Assembly (NCBI RefSeq): GCF_004359215.1
Contig: NC_090622.1
Coordinates: 2,742,775-2,806,774, forward strand
Direction: 5' to 3'
Origin: Bremia lactucae
Taxonomy: Eukaryota; Oomycota; Peronosporomycetes; Peronosporales; Peronosporaceae
Length of the DNA: 64,000 nucleotides
In this document: piece by piece, positions 20,861 to 33,981 of the stretch
Layout of the letters: each line of letters begins with the position of its first letter
Position numbering within the stretch: the first letter of the stretch is position 1
Program-made: the position numbers and the translations under genes
Notes under the pieces: model-generated
Told to the model about the DNA's origin: nothing
Seen by the model: only the letters and a program-made list of their open reading frames with translations
Databases searched by the model: none

Positions 20861-23800
20861 TTTATTCCCACTTGTATTGGTAAGAACGGTCGTTTGATAC
20901 AAATATCCTGAGCGCGGCGCTCGTGAAAGTCAACGGCAAATGCGCAATCTTGCCGACGAGGTATCTCAAACTCCCGCGAATTTCCGAAGAGGGGTACCCA
21001 AGCCACTTCACCAAATACTAATATTTACCCTTGCGATGACGTCCCTTAAGGAGTTTTTCTCCACGTAATACTGAAGGCATCCTAGCTCATCGAGCAACGC
21101 AGGAGGGGGCCGGAATATCGATGGAAGCATTTGATGCTTTAAAGCACGAGTGCAACTTCTTCGCGAGAGGTTTGCTCAGATTGAAGGCTCCATTGGCGCG
21201 GTCTTAACCGTCTTTCGACGTTGAAATGTCATCAACCTCGTTTAGGGTCAGCTGGACATCCTGGTGAGGATACAGCAATCTACGGCACGGCCGCCTGTCT
21301 CGGCGCGAGCTCTTTAATTCCAGGTGGGAAAGGTCACGGTGTGGCTTAAGCAAGCCGACGTAGAACACGGGTGTGTACGCAGCTTGCGAGGAAGGTTTAG
21401 CGTGTAAGGTGGGTCCTTGTTGGCCACAATCGGAAATTGTCCAATATAGCGCGGGCGTAACATGGTCTTTAGGACCGCAGAGAATAGTTTATAGGTAGGT
21501 TTTAGTGTTGTAAAAACTTGGTCTCTGACCGCATAAGAATCGATAAAACTTCTGCCTTTGGCATCCGCTTCTTCTTTCAGTTCGTTTTGGCTATCAGCCA
21601 ATGTGTCACCCACATGTCTTAAGACACTAGATCGCGTTGCGAGAGACTCGCTTACTTATTTCCGAACGGCTATAGGGCTGCTAATTCTTCACCACCAAGC
21701 CCTAAAACCTAGCGATAATCGCGAAACGGAACGCGTGAGTGTGAGACCTTTTACGTCTGTAGAGGTATGTACAGCGATATCTAACTCAAAATCCACTACT
21801 GGGAGCCATATCAGCGTAATTCTTGCTATATTTGTGCAAGAAGTTGGCGAGGCTTGACCACGTATGTAAAACATTTTGGTTCTTAGGAACTGACGGAACA
21901 ACGATGGTTTTTATCTTAGCAGGATCCGCTCGAAGGCCTCGCTTCCTAATGAAACACCCAAAAATGGATTTTTATGCGGCAAAAATGCTTCTAGATGCAT
22001 CGGCATAAAATAATGTTGTACGCATGCACTCAAGCACTGCTCACAAATGGTCTATGTGGTTTTCCACATCCGACCGACCGTGTTCCACACGACTATGGAC
22101 AAAATCAATAAAATTAGTCTATGTATAAGCTCCATGAGGGCAAAAAAATTGCGTCACGAGACGAATAAATGTCGCCGCGGCGTTGGAAAGCCCCTGTGGC
22201 ATACCTAACCAATCCGACAGCATACCGCTTGGGGGGCTAACCGTGTAAGTGGGATATCGCTAGCTCACATGAGCAGTTGGTAATAATCATCGACTATGTC
22301 AAGTGCACTGTACATCGTACATCCCACCATATTGCTCTGAAGAATATCATTTCTAGGAATAGGGTTTTGTGCTCGTATAGTGGCTTTTTGACCCAAAATG
22401 CCGGTGTCGAATGGGGAATATTTGCTCTCTCGTACCATCCCAGCCTCGTACTTAGCACCGAAGAAGAAGTCAATGACGTCACACTAGTCCTTTGGTAAAG
22501 GCCACTGTCCTGTAACACAGTATTTGGTCCCAGGAACCAAGTCAATTTCATGACGGACACCTCTATGTGGAGGTAAAATTGATGGTGAATTGGTACACAC
22601 CACATCTTGCAATTCCTCAATAAGGAATAAAATGGATCGGTGGGATCTTTAAGGAGCTACGCGCACTGAATGCAACTTTTGTGTCCTCCAGGACGGCTTC
22701 GTCGAGAAGCGATGATGAATTCAACTCAATATGACCACCGCCTCAATTAAGTCGCTAGCCTCTAAAGCTAGGCCGTGGTCATCAATCGACATCTCATCTA
22801 GCTCTAAAAGAGCATGTAACGAGGACATTGCATCAAGGCTAACTTCTCCCTCGATGATACCGCTCGCATCATTTACTAGCGAATGCAACTGCTCGCTCGT
22901 ATCACTTTGTAAGGTTATAGACGCTTCGCGTCTCTCCTGGCTCGGAGCAGAGACAATACGCCTCTTGTAGGCCGGAACATTCATGTCCCCAAGTTTTTCA
23001 GCCTTGACTGGTTCCGTACCAGAGCTAGTGTTACATCCGACATTTGACGAGGAGTTATGTAACCCAACTTTTCTGTCCAGTGATCGTTTACGTGTCACTT
23101 CAAGTGCATTTGAAGATATTGACCCGAAATGCCCTGGCAACCTGCCAATAGTGTCACGAATGTCACTCAGTATGGTGCCACCTCGGCCGACCATACACGG
23201 TGGATTAGACGTGCCACTCCACGTGTCTCAGGAATATTACACCCTTGTTGACTCGGCCTCAAGCCAACAATGCTTTCAGCATTCAGTGAATGGTTATTAC
23301 AACGAGTGGCACTCGACAGAGTACGTGCCGTTCCACTCCATATCTCAAAGTCGGGCTCGGAATTAGTGTTGTCAACATTGGAGTTGATATTCTCAGACAT
23401 TCCAATGTCCAACACACTGACAGATTCAGTCAGGGGTTAGCAATAATGTCGTTTTTGTTGCCAATCAAAGGTGGGTTCATGGCTCTCCATAGCCTTGCTA
23501 GGAACATTGCGCGTTGCGCCTAAGGTCTAACACCTCCGATCGATCCATGGTCCATGGCATTCAAGCCAGGCCATACCAAGACGAGATCATATCTCAAATC
23601 CACATCAAGGACGAGACAGCGTTCCACAGTTTCAAAGTGCAGAAACTTAATACCTAAGCTTAACGGAATTTAGGAACAGTGACATGAGTTTCGGTTGCTA
23701 AGCGAAATGTGATCGTATCACTTTCATGCGCTTTAAGCGCCTCAACATTTTTGCTGATTCCTTCTAAGGGAAAGACGTCGGGGATAATTGCAAGACGCCT

Positions 23801-25060
23801 CTGAGTCAATAGAAATTGGCCATGGCTTGTCAAAGCCCTTCGCAGTCGCCTGAGCGACTAAGAAGCCAGGCTTGAACTCACGCTCCGTGCTATTGCGCAC
23901 CGAGCTAGTTGGGGCTAGGTCCTATTTACTCTCACCTAGAGGTTCAACAGTGCCTAAGTCTATCCGAGTAGGGCGCCCTGCACCTACTGGGTATCAGCTT
24001 TACCCGCATCGTATCAGATTTGGGATAAGTCGGGATTGTTGCTCTTTCGAGCTTTGCGCGCGCTGCGTAGGGGACAAGCCGGGCGTAAGTGTTTCGTGTT
24101 TTCGCACTTAAAACATCTGTATATGTTTTATGCTGTTCCGTAGCTTAAAGTGCTTCTTCTGTCTCCCCAACGAGGCTTAGATCCATGGGTTCTGGTCTAT
24201 TAGACAATCCCGGTGTGCTCGAAGAGCTAGTATATTAAATAGACGTGCTAACACGAGCGGATTTAAAGTCGAATGCAGCGCGTAGCGCTATTGCAATTGC
24301 CGCTACGAAAGGAACAGGATGGGATTGGCATAATTCCGTCCGGGCAACGCCCTCATTGAGACCCCCATCAAGACGGTTACTACAATTGCTTCTTGCACCG
24401 GATCTTGATGCATAGCAGTAATGAGAGTTCCCAGCTCTTGGACATTGTCCCATGGAGTTTGTTTACTCTGACGAGTCGCTATGAGCCCTGATCGCATACG
24501 AAAATTCTGATCAGGGGGGGGGGCAAATATGCTAGTCATTTGCTGTTTAACGAATTCCATGTGAGAAAAGCGTCGTTAAAGACGTTTTGCACGATAGTGC
24601 CCATTCCAGGGCTCTACATCCGAGCTTGGAAATGGCCATGGCCACCTTTTAACGTTCTGTTAAGAACAAGGTAGAGTCTATGGACATCTTCATTTGCTTG
24701 ATCCAAATAGGGAGGTTCTCTATCTATTTACCCTCAATTGTCTTAACACTGACAACAAGATGGTGAGCCTTAGGCTCTGGATTAGATAAAGAAATGTATC
24801 AAGTCGGCATAGATGCCGCTAAGTGGTCCTGCAACTATCCCATAAGAGAGAATTCGTATTGCGTAAAGGCTTCAAGCTTTGCATCCAGAACCTTTAGTCC
24901 CCAAGGCATGATGAAGTTAATGTGATGTAGCCCAAACAAGGTATTGAGCTTTTCAGACGCTGATCGTTTTGCCGCTACAAGTTCTGAAAAAAGTCCATTT
25001 CAGCAGAGGTTAAGTGTAATAAAGACTCAGGCGTAGATTCACTACAAGCGCTACCAGGTG
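20860..25060 (-). mobile_element. Ty3/gypsy family E element, copy 1 (deleted)
   Basis: Read on the minus strand: gag at about 24960-24230 (DNVQELGTLITAMHQDPVQE, FDFKSARVSTSI), then a long linker and protease region with no clear catalytic site (24200-22640), reverse transcriptase (22640-21806) and integrase C-terminus (21613-21314, LRPRYIGQFPIVA and LRTHP). The chromodomain tail is at about 21000-20905 (NSREFEIPRRQDC). About 1.33 kb present in copy 2 (61674-63004), holding the RNase H and most of the integrase, is missing at a junction near 21805. Many stops; dead. Confidence 0.85.
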
Positions 25061-25109
25061 TATCGGAGCAACCTTGCTCCTTAAGTCAGAGAAAGACTTA
25101 TAAACTCAA

Positions 25110-25605
25110 AGAGTCACTAAGTTCTATTGTGCAAAATAGGACTTCAGCGGATGGTCAATTACTTACATGAAGTAATTAGACCCACCACTTGGGTGTGATT
25201 CCCATTGTGACTCACCCTTGAGCATATGATGCACCTGAGGGCATTTACATTAACAAGGATGGCGGCTAGAGTCATTCAAGATACGAGATATTTAGAATTA
25301 TACGCCCGCAATACATATCAGTTCATGTCTACAGAGATAACATTTATGATTGGTTAAAATTGGTTTTATATTTAATAGGAATCAGTCTGAAAACTACTAC
25401 CTAGTTGACAAGTGCGCACGCGGCCGGTATTCCGGCCCCATGACGTCAATTGTATAAAGGTACTGAGTTCGTTGGGTGAGGTCGCTAGGCGCCCAACAAC
25501 AACCTCACTGTACGTGAGGGAAGACAGTTAACCGTTTCCTCTCTGTGCTCAAAAGGTGTGTGCTTGTAGTGCGTGGCAGCTTTAAGTAGCGACCGCCTTC
25601 AGAGG
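25110..25605 (-). repeat. Solo family F LTR, inverted
   Basis: Reverse complement of the LTRs at 31660-32152 and 44641-45173 (the CAGTCTGAAA block near 25385, the CACCACTTGGGTGTG block near 25180). It is not paired with a matching LTR in this window. Its outer end is cut by the copia LTR. Confidence 0.8.
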
Positions 25606-25624
25606 TAGTTTGTATCAAATCTGA

Positions 25625-26050
25625 TAACGATTACAATCAAAGATGTGTTGTAATAGGACAAATTTCGATGGGTGAACCTTTGTTGTGATACATTTATTTA
25701 TAAGTAAAATACCCTTCTATTCTATTTAGAATAGTGAATCACTTTAATATAAATAACATATGCAATAGCCGCTAGATAAAAACCTGGGGGCCAAAATTTA
25801 TTATAATTTCGCTAGGGTAAGGTTTTAGATTAAAATAATTTAAAAAGTCAGTTCTCCTTTTGATTTTTAAGCATCTAGTGCCTTCCTAAGGCTTGCGCAT
25901 TTGATCTGTGAGAGAAAGAATTATTTCTAAGGTATATACCCTCGGGCACTAGTTGCCACTTGGTTCTTCGAACCCCTGAATACCTTGAACTAGAATTCAC
26001 CAAGCTTTCACGATTCGCTGAGTTGTTTGATGAACGAATTTAGTCGGTAT
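25625..26050 (-). repeat. Copia LTR fragment (minus orientation)
   Basis: Inverted partner of 19490-19890. Together they enclose about 5.7 kb containing the gag-like remnant and family E copy 1. Confidence 0.7.
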
Positions 26051-26064
26051 TACTAGTCAGTCGC

Positions 26065-26247
26065 ATGAAACGTGGCTATGTGGCTGGTGGCATACCACCG
26101 ATGCCACCTTCATTCGAATGGACTAATTCTGACGGAACGAGTGCGTCGCTTTTAGAGCGCGCTACTCTAAAAGCACATAATTATTATTGTATCTATAGTT
26201 CGTGGAAGGCTCAGGGGAATCACATAGTCGTGTTGCATTCAAATTAA
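26065..26247 (+). other. Unassigned 60-codon frame
   Basis: An ATG-initiated frame between the inverted copia LTR and the family F chromodomain. Composition is protein-like but no domain is recognised. It could be the start of a retroelement gag or chance. Confidence 0.25.
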
Positions 26248-26249
26248 TC

Positions 26250-29200
26250 AATCGACTAATATAAAGCAAAATTCTTGTGCTGCTTCCAGCCATATTCCGG
26301 TGTAGCGAAACAGCGGTCGCAGCGACTTAACTTCGCTCGCTTGTGTGTCAGAGAAACCATAGGTGGTATTGTTATCCCTGTGTCTTTTTACCACGCAGCT
26401 CCTGCTAGTCCATTTGGATTTAGCGGAACGACAACTTGTGCTTCTTCTCATAGGCAGACACCAGGCCCGGTACGTCGACGCGCAGCGCGTCGATCGGCTC
26501 CCAAGAGTCAAAACTCTTTGAGTATCTTTTCGCTGGACAAGGATTTAATGTTTCTGCTGCCTTCCAACACGAAATCATTGGTTCCCAGCAGCATTAATCA
26601 GTAGAGGTATGCCCGATAGGAGCGGCGATTTCGCCCACCTACTCGCGGCAGCCTATCCTGCTTTCGTTCAGTCGCAGGCATTGAGCGCTGCATAACGACG
26701 GATTGGGGATCTCGAAAGTCAAGTGTCGCGACTGACTTCGGATCTTTCGATGTCCGCGGGAAGGATCGTCAGAATTACCAACGCCTGAATTTCGACTTAA
26801 CATCTTGGAGAAATTGATGTTGAGGGATCCGCGTTACGTACGTCGTATCCCTCGCTCTCCATGTCTGTATCGTGGTCGGAGGAGTCATTTGGCTGGAACT
26901 TTTGCCCCGTCTCCCTCACTAGATCGACTCTTGACTCACAGTCGATGTCATCGTCGGTCTCCTTCGACGGATGGGGGTATGTGATCTCTTCAGGACCAAC
27001 ATACCGTATCAGACGACCCACGTAAAGGACGGGTATCGTCGTCATATTCGGGGAAAGGGTACGTGTAAAATTTAGGTCTCCAACCCTAAACTTTGTAGTA
27101 CCTCCGGGTGGTACAAAAACTGCATTTTAGGTAAGGTAGCAGTACTTGGAGCCCCTTTCAGTCTGCACATTATTTTGATTATTTTGTGCGCTTGCCATCG
27201 CGTCAAGAACTTTTCGTGTGATGGCTAGTCGCTCATCCACCAAGCGTTGAGCCTCGCTCACGCTTTTAGCATCATACTCGCCTATGACACCAGGCGAGGT
27301 CGGTTATAGGACGTAGTTGTCAATAACGAAACATCGTTATCGTTTAATGCACATGCATTCCTTGCCGTGACTTCATACAGATCACTGTCAACCCGGCAGA
27401 GTCACTAGGGCAAGTTTCTGTCATTGCGATGATACCCTCGCGGGTCATCGTCATATTAATGAAATTATGTCTTTCTTTCGCACCGAGCGAAGTGAGGAAA
27501 CTCTCCTTCTAAGACCCGGGCTACGCACAAACGACACTGGCGTCCGAGGATAGCGCAGTCCGATTATATAAAATGGTGTCACTCGTACTGGCGTGTCCAC
27601 TGTTATTTATAGCAAATTCCACAATGGGCTAACTACATTTTGCTCCATACTGTCTTCATAGTTTAGGACCCCCGTTTGAGGGCCCTTGTAGTCAGGCGGA
27701 ATGCAAACATGAAGTCCAGACTGACCTACTTCCTGCAATCTGTTGGATTCGGCAGCGACTTCAATTGCGCACTGCTGGAAGGTGCTGGCTTAATGCGCTG
27801 TAACCGTTTGTAGGCGCGAATTTAGTTGGCCACCCATCGATATAAATGTGGCCACCATTCGTAAGAATATATTTTTCACGGCCCAGATGCCCACTCAATG
27901 GTGCATTATGGAGCGCATGAAGTATTTAGAACGTGAGAGCTGTGTAATGAAGGGCACCGATTCTCAAGGGATCACAACGTGACAGCTGATGCCATAAAAT
28001 GCCATCGCTGTAACTAAAGCGACTTAGCTTAGCCTCCGGGTTGCGACGGTAGGGAAACCTTTCGTCCATCGAAGTGATCCAACAGCAGGCAACAATGTTT
28101 GTCCTGACTGTAGCATTTCTTTATTTCGGAGACCAGTGAGCTCGTCGCGTGGTATAACTTCATGGCTGCCAACGTTGACGACTCAAATTGTGCCCAGCGT
28201 CATACCTCGAAGTCTGGTCTGCGCGATATCGCGTCAGCCAAGACATTCGTCTTACCCTGCTTATATTCAACGTTAAAATAAAATTAAGAGAAGGTTGTAA
28301 GCGATCCTGCCATTCTAGGCGAGAGATGCGGTCAGTTTATTGCCGTCCTCAATGATGCGTGTACATATCAACGACAAATGATTCGGTGCCGAATAGGTGC
28401 ACTCGAGACTTGACATTAGCATTCTTTATTGCAGGAAGCTCCTTTTCTTGCACAGGGAAATTCAGTTTCGCGGCTTTTAAAAGCCTGGACTGATAAGTGA
28501 TGACACGGTCAACGCCTTCGTCATCCTTCTGCATGAGAGCGCTGCCGATTGCAAAATTGCTTGCATCGCATACGATGCTAAAGAATTTATCGGTGTCTGG
28601 CAATGCAAAGACAGGTGCCTCAACAACAGGTTGTTTACCGATGTGAACGTATCTACTTGTTCCATTGATCGATTTCATTTTACGTCCTATATCAAGAGGT
28701 CAGACAAGGGCTTAGTTGGCTCCGCATGATTCTTGCTATATTTATGAAATTAATTATCGAGCCCTAAAAATTAGAGCAAATTCTTCACATGTCGTTGAAT
28801 CACCATTTCTTTACCGATTTCACCTTGTCCGGGTCTGCTCGTACACCATGTGTACCTACGATGCAGCCCAGCACAAGTATCACGGAGACCCCTATGACGC
28901 TTTTTTTCAACTTGACGTAGAGTTGTGCGTCCTCCAGAGTCTGCAACACAGCGTCTAAATGACGCTGTGCGACTCTATTTCGCTCAGCCCGTCCTCGGCC
29001 CTACTATACACGAATACATCGTCAATGTAATGGGGCGCGAAGGCACGGTGCTAACGCATCACGTGAGCCACCACTCGGTTGAATGTCGCTGGTGCGTTTT
29101 TCAAACCTTGAGACATCACAAGCCACTCCCAAAGCATACCACTTGGGCCGTTTTGGCTACACCGGACTCTCTTCTGGGCACCTGATAGTAGCCATCCTTG

Positions 29201-31640
29201 AAATCTAACACGGAAAAGATTGTTGACTTTCCCATGGAGTTCAACAAGACATCTTTCCGCGGGATTGGCGTCTGCGCTGGTATGGTCGCCGTGTTCAGCT
29301 TATTTGTAAGCATGGACCGCGCGCCATCCACCTGTGGCATTATGCACACAAAAGGTCGGGCTGCAGTGATGAGACTTGCTCTCATGCCATGTCCCTCCTT
29401 GGCTCGCTTGTCCAAAACCTCGTCGATACAATCGACTTGTTTGTATCGACGAGTTTTTGGACAAGCATGGTCATACAATACTTAATGCCAGGTTCGAGGT
29501 CAATTTCGTGCCTGATGCCTCTATGTGCTGGTAGGCGGCTCGGCACTTCTTCTGGGAGCATATCGCGATGTTCCCACAAAACTTCGAAGAACAGACTGTC
29601 TCTCAAGGTATCGCAACCTTAAGCAGCGAGCTGTTTTTTTGTCTGTTTCTAGGACGCTCTCGTCCATTGTGGACGACGAGAAGCAGTCCACCAAATTCTA
29701 TTCCGGAACAGTTGCGACTACTATGTAGATGTTTGCTTCCTTTAGTTCGGACAGGGATAGATCCCGCGACATATCGGGGAGATTAACTATCTCCTCGGCA
29801 GATTTTAAGACTTGCTGGAGCACCTCAACTGAGGATGCTTCCGCAATTTCGTCTCTGGCGGCCTTGAACACCTCGTTCGAAAGCCCGTCCTCTTCAAATT
29901 ATCTGATCCAAAGGTTACTCGTTTAGACGTGCCTTTAATCCTCCAAATATGACGGGTACTCGTCCTTCGAGTCACCATGACCTTTGACTGGGAAGCGGAT
30001 GCCGTTGTTCTCCTGGCTAACGCACCCCTTCCAACCGTACTAGGCTCTAGGCACTGTGCCGATTCATGCGACGCTTGGCTTACTGTCAGCTTGCCGTCTA
30101 CTTTCCACAGACTTTCGGCTCTATGCAGGACATTCAGACGCATGACTACTTTACATCGTCTTTTTCACTACCCCAGTCTCCACAAGCTGGGTATGAATCG
30201 AAGACGTTTGATATCCCGTCAACGCATCCTCAACTGTGTTCGACACGACATCAGTTGCATACGCCTCTCGTAGGAGCACATCCTTTCCGGTATACTGCGT
30301 AGAGTTCGCAACTGTGCGTGTACGCCAGTCTAACCATGGTTAAAGTTTTGCCAACCATGGCATGCCTAGGATAAGGTCATATGGACTCTCCATACCTAGC
30401 ATTGTGAGCTTCTCCTTACAAGAGAAGTCACTAAAGCTGAAGGCGTCTTCTACTTGAACGGCCTGAGCGCACCGTTCGCTAAACAAACTATCGCCTCTTC
30501 TCGCTTGCCATCCTGGCAAAGTGACTTAAACATTGCCGGTCTCAGATAATACAGCCGCGAGTTTAGCAAAACTTTGTGATGCCCCTTCATTCACAAGGAG
30601 GGTCATCACATGGTCACAGCCTCGTACTCGAGCGCTGTAGACCGGCAGGGTTGTAATTCGAAATTTCGAGACCTCAGGGACTATTCTACCCATTTGTTCG
30701 ATAACTTTGAACTTAATAGTAGCTTCAGAGTCCGCGTCCGTAGGGCATCCCGCCCCTACTGCGCTCCTTCATTTCCTGACCCCTCAGTAGTCGATGCAGC
30801 ACTCCTTCGTCTCGCACGCTGGTTCTTGCCATCGCTCTTCGGGAAGGTAGTCCTCTTGCTGGCCATCTTCGCACCAGCAGAGACCCTAACATAGCAGCGA
30901 GCCATGATATGGCTGCACTTGCCACATTTACAACAGACTACGTCTGCATTGCCCAACTCCATAGGAGTGACATCTGACCTCTCGGCCGACGGCACTATTG
31001 AAAGATTGCTCCTCAACTAAGGCAATTTGGATTGATTTTTCCATCATCGACGACACCTTTCTAAGAAGAACCTGTCGCGATGGGCCATGCCGAAGTCCGT
31101 TCATAAATGTGGGCTTCTTTATGTGCCTCGGAATCGGACCTACGTTATTTTTTATGACGATTTATCAAACAGGCGGTAATGGAAGCCGACACAACCCGGC
31201 TGTCGTCATCGATGAGCGGCGCCACACCGCATTGCTCCACGGCTAACAGCCTGTAGACAATCGTGTGCGCTGCAAATCCATTGAATTTGGGCGGGTCCAT
31301 CGGAATGGGCCTCGGAAGATGCGGCCGGGGGAGAGCATCCCAACAGTCCTGTTGAAAGCCTCGCTCCGAACCAGCTCACGCTTAAGCTCAATTTTGAGTA
31401 CAAGTGACGGACTCTGCCGCAGCATGGCTCTGTGCCTTGGACGCGGCTCTTTACTGTCCAAGCACGAACGCTTCAAACTGCTTTAACGGAGCAACATGTT
31501 GCTCCAGGGTTTGTTCACCAACTCCCTCCACCAAACGCTCTACCACCTCCCGATGATGTTCGGAGAGGTGTGGGAAATGAGCCTAATCAATATCGCGGCT
31601 CATCCTTACTGACATCCTTTGAGAGACAGGTCGTGAGAAG
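26250..31640 (-). mobile_element. Ty3/gypsy family F element, copy 1
   Basis: Minus strand: gag with an intact CCHC knuckle (C-x2-C-x4-H-x4-C in CCKCGKCSHIMARC, near 30905-30935), protease region (30600-29700), reverse transcriptase (29600-28690), RNase H (28680-28350, CDASNFAIGSALMQKDDEGV), broken integrase (28300-27300), integrase C-terminus (27045 leftwards, VLYVGRLIRYVGPEEITY) and chromodomain (about 26560-26420, SFDSWEPIDALRVDVPGLV). The 5' LTR is at 31660-32152. The 3' LTR is absent, cut near the copia LTR at 26050. A 17-nt primer-binding site at 31641-31657 is identical to that of copy 2. A long derived hairpin sits in the RT at 29406-29466. Confidence 0.88.
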
Positions 31641-31657
31641 GACTACTAGGGCTACCA
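31641..31657 (-). promoter_or_regulatory. Primer-binding site, family F copy 1
   Basis: On the element strand it begins with TGG two bases after the 5' LTR, as expected for pairing to the CCA end of a tRNA. The 17 bases are identical at 44622-44638. The tRNA species cannot be assigned by eye. Confidence 0.7.
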
Positions 31658-31659
31658 AG

Positions 31660-32152
31660 TGTAGGCGGGCGCTACCTAAAGCTGCTACGCACTACTAGCA
31701 CACACCTTTTGAACACAGTGAGGTAGGTGGAGGGCGCTTAAGCGACCTCACTTAACGAACTAAGAACCTTAGTACAAGTGACGTCACGGGAGCGGTAATC
31801 CGGCTCCACGTGCGCACTTGTCAACAAGGAAGTAGTTTTCAGACTGATTCATATTTGATCGTATCAAATATAAAACTTAGTTCAACCAATCATAAATGCC
31901 ATCTCTGTAGAATGCACTGATACGTATTGTGAGCGCATAATTATAAATTCCTCGTATCTTGGATGACGCTAGCCGTCATTCCCGTTAATATGACTGCCCT
32001 TAGGTGCATCACATACATCACAATGGGAACCACACCCAAGTGGTGGGTCTAATTACTTCACGTAAATAACTGACCATCACAGTAACCCTTGCACAGTACA
32101 ATTTGTGTACTTAAGAAGATTCCGTAGCATAGGGCAATTCTAGCCCGCTACA
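31660..32152 (-). repeat. Family F 5' LTR of copy 1
   Basis: 493 bp, TGTA...TACA ends, closely similar to 38281-38758 and 44641-45173. It is the element's right-hand (5') LTR, 318 bp before the start codon of the TFIIH p52 gene. Confidence 0.88.
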
Positions 32153-32470
32153 ACCTGCAGTTATGTTTGCTTACACCTGCAGCTAGTTCACATTGGTTGT
32201 TATTCATGTCATCTTGCCCTGCGTCTGGCTTTCAAGAGAGCGTGGTTCAAGCATGTGAATATCGTCTATACACAGGAATTGACTGTCTTGCACGCAACAA
32301 TTATTATATTTTAAATAATCCTATAGTATCCTCACGAAAGGCATTTGAAACGACAGAGATTGCAAAATAAGCTGTTCTTTGTGTAGTTTTTTTTTTGTGA
32401 AGGTTATTTGACGATTGCAGTTCTGGCATTTTAGTGATGCGTAGACCACACAGAATATTTCTTTATCCAA

Positions 32471-33981
32471 ATGGATGCTTTCGACTTTCTGGAGACGCTG
32501 CCGACTGCGACACTGGAGCGCCTTTACCAGGATCCATGGGCTTGTCAAGCTATCTTTCAGGCGCTCCCGCCGCTTGCACAACAATTCGTTATGCGGCTTC
32601 TACCGACGAACGTTCCCGTGTCGCGTGAACTTTTAGAAAACTGGGTCATGCCCCAGCCTGGAGAGAGTACTCAAATGCCGCTTCAATTTCAAGCAGCGTT
32701 GCAAAAGCTCGAGGGGCTTCGTGTATTTGTACAAAAGGACGGAATATTTCAACCCCATCCGATATTCCAAAAGCAGCTTATGGTGAGGACGTCGACATGA
32801 TACACTGTCTGTAAAAAAAGCTCTCATTCTGTTATGATACTATGTAGCACGCATTGAGCAATTTAGGTGGATCCCCATGGGAGCGTGGCAGGCTCCGTCT
32901 ACCAAAAGATCCGGAAAATATGTTTGCAGCCGTGCATTTGGAGCAATACGCGAGGGCGCGGTGGGACTCGGTGCTGCATTATATGGTGGGGTCAACCGCT
33001 GTGCAGGAGCCACCTCAGTCCGTTGTGGATATCTTGCTACGTACAAAGCTGCTTCAGGCTAGTGAATCTGATTCGAGAGCGCTGCATATTACCGATACGG
33101 GGTACGAATTCATGCTAAAAGACATTCACGTTCAAATGTGGATCTTTATGCTTGAGTACATTCGTACGCTTGATAACACGGGCACGTTAAAGCAAGAGGA
33201 TATTTTACAGTTCTTGTTTCAAATAAGCTACTGCCAAACGGGTGGGTATTACGCAGTGGCGGATTTGACTCAGACGCAGCGATTACTGCTTGGAGATTTT
33301 ATTGATTTTGGACTGTTGTATCGCAAGCATCCGAATTCGGATCGTTTTTTTACCACGAGTTTGGCCGTGAATCTTATATTTGGTGGATCCACGGGTCAAA
33401 AGCGGAGTCATGTGAGTCTCACGAGTTCATTTGCAAACGTACGTGCGGGTAAAAAATCTCAAGTGGCGAATTCGCGTCAAACTACGATAACTACTAATGG
33501 GGCTCAGTTGCTTGTGGTTGTCGAAACAAATTTCAAAATTTATGCCTATACTTCGTCGACTCTTCATGTGGCCATGCTCAGTGTGTTTGTTGACATTGTG
33601 GCAAGGCTTCCAAATTTAGCCATTGGCTTTATTACGCGTGAAAGTTTGCGCTCCGCTTTAATTCACGGTATCTCGGCGCAACAGATTTATGAGTTTCTAA
33701 CGAAACACGCACACCCGAAAATGCGATCTAATACTCCAATGATTCCGGAAAACATTGCGGATCAAATCTATCTGTGGGAGCGTGAGCGCAATCGCGTGCA
33801 ATTTATGGAAGGAATTCTTTTTGACGGTTTTAACTCGAAAGAAGATTACGAGAGTGTGTACAGCTATGCGAAGGACCTCAACGTGCTCACGTGGTCAGAC
33901 TCGATTCATTTTAGGTTGTCAGTTGCAAGCTCAGGCATTGAAAGTGTGCGCCACTTCATTCAAACTCAGCTTTCATCTTGA
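32471..33981 (+). CDS. TFIIH core subunit p52/Tfb2
   Basis: Component of the general transcription/repair factor TFIIH that binds and stimulates the XPB/Ssl2 ATPase; nuclear. Two exons, 32471-32782 and 32848-33981, joined by a 65-nt GT-AG intron in phase 0, give 481 residues (human p52 462, yeast Tfb2 513). Family blocks are visible along the whole length: FLETLPTATLERLYQDPWAC at 4-23, YARARWDSVLHYMVGS near 130, FLFQISYCQTGGYYAV near 225, the FKIYAYTSSTLHVAMLSVF block, GFITRESLRSALIHGISAQQI, and the C-terminal p8-binding region (LWERERNRVQFMEGILFDGF). Intact. It lies tail to tail with the kelch gene, 408 bp apart. Confidence 0.95.
32783..32847 (+). other. TFIIH p52 intron (65 nt)
   Basis: Donor GTGAGG and acceptor TAG. 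Splicing joins FQKQLM to HALSNLGGS, the order of residues expected in p52. The unspliced frame stops after a few codons. Confidence 0.9.

Noticed and set aside
32854..33981. Separate 375-codon gene
   Set aside because: It begins with a non-ATG codon inside the second exon of TFIIH p52; the 65-nt intron explains the break.
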